From Liolophura sinensis (Eukaryota; Mollusca; Polyplacophora; Chitonida; Chitonidae): a stretch of 64,000 bases of DNA. The stretch lies in contig NC_088297.1 of the NCBI RefSeq assembly GCF_032854445.1, positions 3,411,991 through 3,475,990 on the forward strand, written 5' to 3'. Positions 57,131-64,000 of this stretch are shown here, piece after piece. The notes under the pieces were generated by a model. It searched no databases, was not told where the DNA came from, and worked only from the letters and a program-made list of their open reading frames with translations. The position numbers and the translations under genes were made by a program. The number at the start of each line of letters is the position of its first letter. Within the stretch, counting starts at the first letter, position 1.

Positions 57131-57815
57131 TTAAGCATTCCTATATTAGGCTTTTTATCAGAACTAATTCATTCATCAAGCTAAACGCACACGGGCATCA
57201 TTTGTTGTCAAAAAGAGGCTTTTTGATCTCAACATTTGATTTTAACTTAATTTTGAGGATTCCAGCGGCAAAACAGTCACATGATGCGTTCAAGGTCATG
57301 TGACTGCACAAAATAGCACCACATTGGTAGCACTGGCCACTTGATCCATGTTCATGTGTTCATTTCCTCAACAACAGACAACAATCTCACATGATTTAGG
57401 TCCAAGTAGCCTGAACATGAGAAAATATTTGTTACCCGTCTCATTTGTTTCATCAGTTTTTGTTGATGAGAATGAAACAAGCTTAATCTTTGACTCCAGT
57501 TTGCAAGAGTTAGGGAGTCAGGGAGTCCTCTTGTGGTTAGGAGTAAATTTCGAGGATAGCTTGTTGCGAGGATCAAGAAATCCTGCTGTTGACAACAAAT
57601 GTTGTTCGTGTGCACTGGGTTTAAATATGAACAGTGCTCTGCAGGATGCACCGTACAGCGGCAAGCCTTTACAAAGCATACATCCACTTGAAAGGCTGCG
57701 GCTTTACTGAGTGCTAAATTCAAATATCATGTTTGAAGTTAGCAACCTCAATTTCAGTTGTGACTATGTCAAGGGCTTGTTGAATCATGCCGTCTACCTA
57801 AAGCCTCAGTGGAGC
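57131..57815 (+). other. Presumed ankyrin 3' UTR
   Basis: No exon recognised; overlapping open frames of about 120 codons on both strands (57348-57723) have no similarity I can name. Confidence 0.4.
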
Positions 57816-57818
57816 GGT

Positions 57819-58520
57819 GTCACTGATGTATACTATACAAAAGGTGTCACTGATGTATACTATACAAAAGGTGTCACTGATGTATAGTATACAAAAGGTG
57901 TCACTCATGTATACAACACAAAAGGTGTCACTCATGTATACTATACAAAAGGTGTTACTCATGTATACAACACAAAAGGTGTCACTGATGTATACTATAC
58001 AAAAGGTGTCACTCGTGTATACTGTACAAAAGGTGTCACTCATGTATACTGTAGAAAAGGTGTCACTCATGTATACAACACAAAAGGTGTCACTCATGTA
58101 TACAATACAAAAGGTGTCATGTATACACTACAAAAGGTGTCACTCATGTATACTGTACAAAAGGTGTCACTCATGTATACAATACAAAAGGTGTCATTCA
58201 TGTATACTGTACAAAAGGTGTCACTCATGTATACTATACAAAAGGTGTCACTCATGTATACTATACAAAAGGTGTCACTCATGTATACTGTACAAAAGGT
58301 GTCACTCGTGTATACTATACAAAAGGTGTCACTCGTGTATACTATACAAAAGGTGTCACTCATGTATACAGCACAAAAGGTGTCACTCATGTATACTATA
58401 CAAAAGGTGTCACTCATGTATACTGTACAAAAAGTGTCACTCATGTATACAATACAAAAGGTGTCATTCATGTATACTATAAAAAGGTGTCACTCATGTA
58501 TACAATACAAAAGGTGTCAA
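57819..58520 (+). repeat. 27-bp minisatellite downstream of the ankyrin stop
   Basis: About 25 units of ggtgtcactcatgtatacta tacaaaa. The period is a multiple of three, so frames such as VSLMYTIQK repeats stay open on both strands. Probably in the 3' UTR. Confidence 0.95.
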
Positions 58521-58640
58521 AGAGTAACATTCATGGCAATGCATACAGGGTTTTTAACTTGATTTTGCAGACATTTCACAAGTGAAAGAGTAACATTCAT
58601 GGCAATGCATACAGGGTTTTTAACTTGATTTTGCCGACAA
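58520..58640 (+). repeat. 66-bp direct duplication
   Basis: agagtaacattcatggcaat gcatacagggtttttaactt occurs twice, at 58521 and 58587. Confidence 0.95.
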
Positions 58641-58644
58641 AAAC

Positions 58645-60225
58645 TACATTGGTTGGATTGGCCTATTTCAGGGCTGTACAAAAAGTATAGTTTTCTCGAT
58701 CTACACAGAATTTGTTTGAATCAGCACCTGGCAAACATGCGAGAAGGCTGAAGAATTACAGTAGTCAGTAGGCTTACTTAGACAAACAGTTCATGAATAA
58801 TACTGAGACTTTTGATAGAGGAAACAATTTACAGAAACTTTTTAGAGTCCTGATTTAATCAAACTTTTGTAAAGTTACAAGTTTCCAAAATGTCCCCGAA
58901 CTAGATTCATGCGCAACTATATTTTCGAGAAATGTCGACAATATTAATACATGTAGTAGGAAACGCATTCTGCGGACATGGCATGGCCTGAAACAGTACA
59001 CAGCTGTCAGGATGTGCATATCCACTTACCCTTATGCACGCATGCATTTCATTTCATGACTTCATTTGTACAGACTGGAACATGTGATTATTTTGTTGTC
59101 TCTTTAATCAGCAGGTTCCAGTTCTCCATCTATGTAATATATACACAATTTCAGGGATGAGACAACATACCCCCAACGCTGGGATGGAAAAGAGGAAACT
59201 ATTCATCATACTTGTACTTTTGACATTTTTAGCATTTCTGAATTAAATTCTGAACATTTGTCTGATGCAGGAATTCCTCCAGAAAGAGGACAAATCTCAT
59301 GCCTGACAATTTACCGTACCATGCATTATGTTTTTCTGATCATTGTGCGCATGCCTGGGAGAGATGTTTTAACTACAGTGCCATATGAGTTACGTGAGCT
59401 TGTCTGTTGGAGAAAACCAGACGAAATAAAAACAAAAAGTTAGAAAAATGCAAAGCACTTTGTGTCATCTTGTATTGTGTGATTTCATACAGCCAAGGTT
59501 ACATCCAGAAAGATAGTGAAGGTTCTGATCCTGAACTTTACGACAGAGGTACCCTTTGTGACTGTGCATAGAGAAATTTTGTATAACGCAATTCAAAATG
59601 ATGCTTTCTGAGAGCTATTAATTCAGTCTGGAAGACATTTGTATGAAAACTTTACTTTTCATTCGCACCTTAGTAGTTTTAATACAGGTTGATTGTTAAT
59701 GCAGTCAATGGTTTGGGAGACCAAATGTTTTCTGGAAACAAAATTAATTTAGACATGGCACTGATAGCATGTAAGGCAAGGGTCATGACACTGCTTTGTG
59801 CTGAAGAGTATTTGCTCTTGCTGCAGTCAACTGTGTCCTGGTTTTTCAGTACATTTGCCAAAGGTCAGTGGTATACCTCGGCCACTCATGGTTTCCTCCA
59901 CCCAGAGAACAGAGTCATAAGCAAGTGCCCATCAGAAGATGGTGAATCCCCCCCACCATCAAACATGTAGTGCTTTTCTGAAGGGCAGCTTTCATTCACC
60001 AGATGTTAAGGACAGACTTTGATAAAGTTTCATTTCAGTCAAGCTCAACTCTCATTCCATCTTCTGAGAAGGATGGAACAGTCTTGAGAAAACCTGAACA
60101 GCTGTGACTAAATTTTCCAGTCCTGAATTGTGGTGAAAATGTTGACTTTTGAAAAAAAGACATACCTCATAAAATTTTGTTTCTCTATGTCAACATATAT
60201 ACTTGAGTGTTCTATTACATGTACC
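58645..60225. other. Unannotated stretch, nothing recognised
   Basis: No exon, array or repeat seen apart from the AATAAA noted at 59425. Confidence 0.45.
59425..59430 (+). other. Possible polyadenylation signal of the ankyrin gene
   Basis: This is the first AATAAA I noticed after the stop at 57130, followed about 30-50 bases later by a GT-rich stretch. If used, the 3' UTR would be 2.3 kb and would contain the 27-bp array. Inference only. Confidence 0.3.
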
Positions 60226-60228
60226 TAC

Positions 60229-60595
60229 CGGCCCGGATAGCACAGTTGGTAGAGCGTCCGCTTCGGGACCGGTAGATCCAGGATCAATCCTTGATCGAGT
60301 CACACCTAAGACTTTAAAAGAGGAAGTTGTAACTTCCTCGCTTGGCGTTCAGCATGAAGGGGATAGTGCAATGACTGGTTGACCCGTATCAGTATAATGG
60401 CTCGGGCGGGCGGCTTACTTGCCTTCGGTAAGTCGTCTCAGTGAAGCAGCACTAAATAAAAGAGCGGTGGAAATCCGTCCTGCAACACGGAGGCACATTA
60501 TACGTACATGCACCCTAATGATTCCTTCGTCGTCATATGACTGAAAAATTGTTGAGTACGACGTTAAACCCCAAGCACTCACTCACTATTACATG
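60229..60595 (+). repeat. tRNA-derived SINE family B copy, full length
   Basis: The head ggatagcacagttggtagag (A box) and tccttgatcgagtcacac (B box) is tRNA-like. Then come gcgttcagcatgaaggggat, atcagtataatggctcgggc and the tail ttgagtacgacgttaaaccc, then (CACT)n. Too diverged downstream of the B box to be a tRNA gene. Confidence 0.92.
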
Positions 60596-60629
60596 TACCA
60601 CTATTTACATTACTTGTATAAATATAAGA

Positions 60630-60672
60630 GGCCAGCATGAGCTGGACTTGAACTCACAGCCATCGCATTGGT
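60630..60672 (-). repeat. SINE family A fragment
   Basis: ggccagcatgagctggactt and gaactcacagccatcgcatt. Confidence 0.8.
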
Positions 60673-60769
60673 GCACATCTCAAAACAATTGAGAGAGTTT
60701 CCTGGGGCTGAATATGAAATCCCAACGGTAGTATCAAATGAAGAAAAGAAACAAAACAGAATTCTTCAG

Positions 60770-63365
60770 CTTTTTCTTGACCTTTATTCTCTCCAAAGGT
60801 AAATGCTGACGTGTACGTAATGGAAGGTCTGTTCAGACTGGATACAGTAAGTCAAAATGGCACACATCTTTATAAGCTCAAAACTATGATCACATAATAT
60901 TGAACACTATCATATCTACACTAGGTCTATACAAGTATCTACGTTTTATATACAGAGCTTTGAAAATATAAACATTATATACAGTGTAAATTGTACGCTT
61001 TTCTACAATGTTAATCATACATTATTTTGTTCAGCTCTACGTTTCTGTAGCATTTCTTAAATAACATCCTCATTTCATAGAAACGATCCAGTTGTACACA
61101 TCATGTACAGTTTGTAACATTACCTAGACAAGCACTTACACTTCAATAAAAACTATCTCAAACTGTAATCACAAAATGCACAACCAGCTGTCCCTTTGCA
61201 TAAATACAGCTGAAAAATAAAAGTACACATACCCCATATACTGTATCTGGATGGAGAACTACGTTCACATAAAGCGATGACGAGTGAAGGGAGATAACTC
61301 TTGCATGAACTTGAAAGAGACCAGATCCCTGTACATACTTACACATGCGGTGTCTTTGTTTACACGTACATAAATATACTTTAACATGGGTCACTGAATT
61401 ACAGCTAACTTTTCTTGAAACAGGTATTCTTGATGAAAGTAATTTGAAAGATGATAACAAAACAAGTGGGCACGAGTTCAACTTTTGCACTGCTATAGTA
61501 GAAACATGCAGTAGCTCTTTTAACTTCCTTGTGCATAACAGTGTTTGAATTCACGAAATAACGTCATAAATAAATATACACAAAGAGACACTACATTTGA
61601 ATTGTCAGGACAGTATTCACTTCATCTTGTGAAGAGTTTTAAACTAGTAACAAAATCACAGCGCTGACAGGCTGCCATCTTTGTGCAGATGTATTACATG
61701 TTCCTCACACGTGTAAACACGTCCGAATCTCACTTGACTGTACAGGCATGATATTATCAAAACATGCTAACAACATACACAAGTAGTTTGTAATCTGGTT
61801 ACAACTATTCCACACAATTTTTAGAACAACTTTATGCAAATGAATCCACCCTTCCCTCACCCCGAGGGCTGTAACAATGTGCTAACCCTTAACACCAGCA
61901 GCAAAATACGGTCACATTACGTGTTCATACACAATTCTTGACAATGTACAACTTGTTGGTCAACAGTGCACAACTACACCACACCACACAGAAAACTCCA
62001 GACACAGCTCAGCTAACATCTGGTATCATTGGTCTGTTACAAGCTATATACAGCACATTAATTAAACATAAAACAACCGATGTACACACATTGTACAAAA
62101 AAAAAAAAAAAAAACACTGGTGTAACATAAAGTACCAATAAGGTCCACTGAACCACAGGATTCTTCAGGCTTGTTTTTACACTGTGCATATTCACAGCTA
62201 ATTTGCATACTGTTTAATAAACACTGTTTATTGATTGAACTTTTAGTCAAAATTGGTCCAAATGATAAATGCAGCTATTTTTTGGTTCAAATCCTGTAAT
62301 AAATACAAGTATGCTTGAAAATGAGAATTTTGCCAAACAACCCAAGTTTGTTAATTAAACCAAATTTTCAGCATTTACCAAGAATAACTCCTGTTATTGT
62401 CTTTTCAGAAAATATCACTTGTACATGTATCATTTGTAGAAATTTATCAAACTTCACCAAAAAAACTCTTCAGAGGAATATAAGATGAAAGAATCAACCC
62501 GAATCAAGCAACATACATCACTCTGAAAAGAGCTAAACTTGGATGAAATGCAATATTTTAAAGACCAGTACCACAAAAATAGGCAACATGTAAAAATAGG
62601 AACAGCCTGAAAAATTGCAGTACCTATAAAATATAATAATTGCATTGTTGTGGCCAATTCCTGAATAGAACATTGTATACACATGGATTATGATATCTCA
62701 ATATGACCTTGGTCTTTACATCTAAAATCTTTCTTAAAATCTAACTGAAACTTTCTTTCACTTCTCAAAAATGAAACAGTACAGTTTACACCTGGGAACT
62801 ATAAACTTGTCAAAGTTCATATACATGTAAACCTTACATACTAGTTGTCTTAACTTTCAATTTCGAACTCCTTTCAAAATCCCACACTTAAAAACAGTAA
62901 TAAGTGACTGGTAAAATATTGCTTTTCATCACGTGAAAATGAATATGTTTTACTATAGGCACAACATAACTGGTGTGCAAGTTTTTGTTTGCTTTTTTTT
63001 CTTATTTTTATCCTGAAAATATCAAGGAATTGACTCAAGTGAAAGAAATGCAAAGCAATAGAGATGATAAAAACTTAACATACATCGACCTGTGGTAATC
63101 ATTCACTTTGAAGTATCAGGTACAAAATGCTTCCTGGACACAGGTGTGTGTAAACTAAGGTAGCAAAGCAAATTATAACATCAACGCATTTAACAATAGT
63201 GTAATATCACAACAAAATGGCACAACAAAACCGTGACAAATTTACACTCAATACACACACCTGTAGGTACGCACGTACTTAATTTCAACACCAAACCTAC
63301 GTGTATACACTCTGTGCAAAAGTGTCATAAACAGTGAGTCACACAGAGGCCTTCTGCAAACTCAT
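60770..63365. other. Unannotated stretch, possible 3' UTR of a minus-strand gene
   Basis: No coding exon seen on either strand. Long AT-rich sequence with a minus-strand AATAAA near 60781 would suit the 3' UTR of a gene lying to the right. This is weak. Confidence 0.25.
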
Positions 63366-63372
63366 GGCTTTG

Positions 63373-63548
63373 ATTTATTTATTTGTTTATTTTATTGGTG
63401 TTCTATGCCTAAATCAAGGATATTCCACTTTTACGACAGCAGTCAGCATCATGGTTGCGAGAAACAGGCCGTGCCGCTGTTTGCTGGCAGACCTTTCCAC
63501 ATGCTCTAGGAGAGGAAGCCAGCATCAGCTGGACTTGAACTCAGAGCA
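63373..63548 (-). repeat. SINE family A copy, diverged
   Basis: tttatttgtttattttattg, gttctatgcctaaatcaagg and gaagccagcatcagctggac. Confidence 0.85.
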
Positions 63549-64000
63549 AGCCTGCCTTTAAGGCAGTCAGCAATGTCAGTATTATACATAATATATTTAC
63601 ACATCCACACATAGAGTACAGAAAAGTGTGAGACAGTGAGTCTTTATCACAAAAAATGCAGCCAAGCAGCAAACAGTAAATCAGCTAGATATACATGATC
63701 TACCAATATAAACATGTAATCTGAAAAAAACAACACATTCTATATACAACACACACATATACTTATGTTTGTGAGTCAAGGTGCTATTCCATTCCCCAAC
63801 TTAAAATTTAAGTTGTGCCGGTAAAATATTCAAAGCCTTGTCATGTTCGGTGCAGACTGTCGATGGACACGTTTTAAATTCCAATCAATAACCACCCACT
63901 CCCATAACCCACCCACCCATCCCACCCCACCCACCCTACAAACATCTTTCAAATTACAGAATACCATAATACATTTTAGGGATACAGAATCAATGCTAAT
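63549..64000. other. Right edge, nothing recognised
   Basis: AT-rich, with a CCCAC-rich run at about 63891-63940. No exon seen. Confidence 0.4.

Noticed and set aside
57348-57723. 120-codon frames on both strands
   Set aside because: Mutually overlapping, no recognisable domain, in the presumed 3' UTR of the ankyrin gene.
57817-58562. Overlapping frames of 99-221 codons on both strands
   Set aside because: Products of the 27-bp array.
60229-60310. tRNA gene
   Set aside because: A and B boxes are present but the sequence runs straight into the SINE body and has no paired acceptor stem; it is a SINE head.

Overview
This is eukaryotic DNA with spliced genes: small phase-consistent exons, long introns, tRNA-derived SINEs, MITEs and many minisatellites. 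The gene sequences look animal, and the two SINE families, one ending in (AAATAAAT)n and one in (CACT)n after a motif close to ACGACGTTAAACCC, suggest a lophotrochozoan marine invertebrate such as a mollusc or brachiopod. The organism assignment is from memory of such repeats and is only moderately sure.

Three protein genes are supported. (1) Rab32/38-type small GTPase, plus strand, exons from 5096 to about 18163 (the first, start-codon exon was not found). (2) SMNDC1/SPF30 splicing factor with a Tudor domain, minus strand, seven coding exons from 37283 down to 27426. (3) An ankyrin-repeat protein, plus strand, eight coding exons from 41027 to 57130, one ankyrin repeat per exon and an acidic Ser-rich tail. 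Genes 2 and 3 appear to share a head-to-head promoter around 37284-37572. Rab32 and SMNDC1 each carry an apparent one-base deletion (at the prenylation tail and at the start codon respectively), which may be sequence error.

Roughly a quarter of the window is tandem arrays, mostly in introns: 67-bp and about 31-bp arrays (1-2690), 45 bp (6638-7390), 126 bp (about 9760-11030), 63 bp (12502-12812), 57 bp (12970-14100), about 132 bp (24935-25725), 18 bp (27849-28090), 48 bp (38990-40165), 65 bp (43450-43985), 97 bp (45112-49615), 77 bp (53304-56306) and 27 bp (57819-58520). Two observations stand out. The 97-bp array is built from the 3' half of ankyrin exon 4 together with its splice donor. The 67-bp and 77-bp arrays are built from the body and the tRNA-like head of the same SINE family that is scattered at about 25 places in the window.

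The ankyrin gene also holds a second copy of its terminal coding exon inside an upstream intron (51450-51866), in the correct phase and with its own acceptor and stop, so it could serve as an alternative last exon. From 57131 to the right edge no coding exon was recognised; it probably includes the ankyrin 3' UTR and, possibly, the 3' UTR of a further minus-strand gene.
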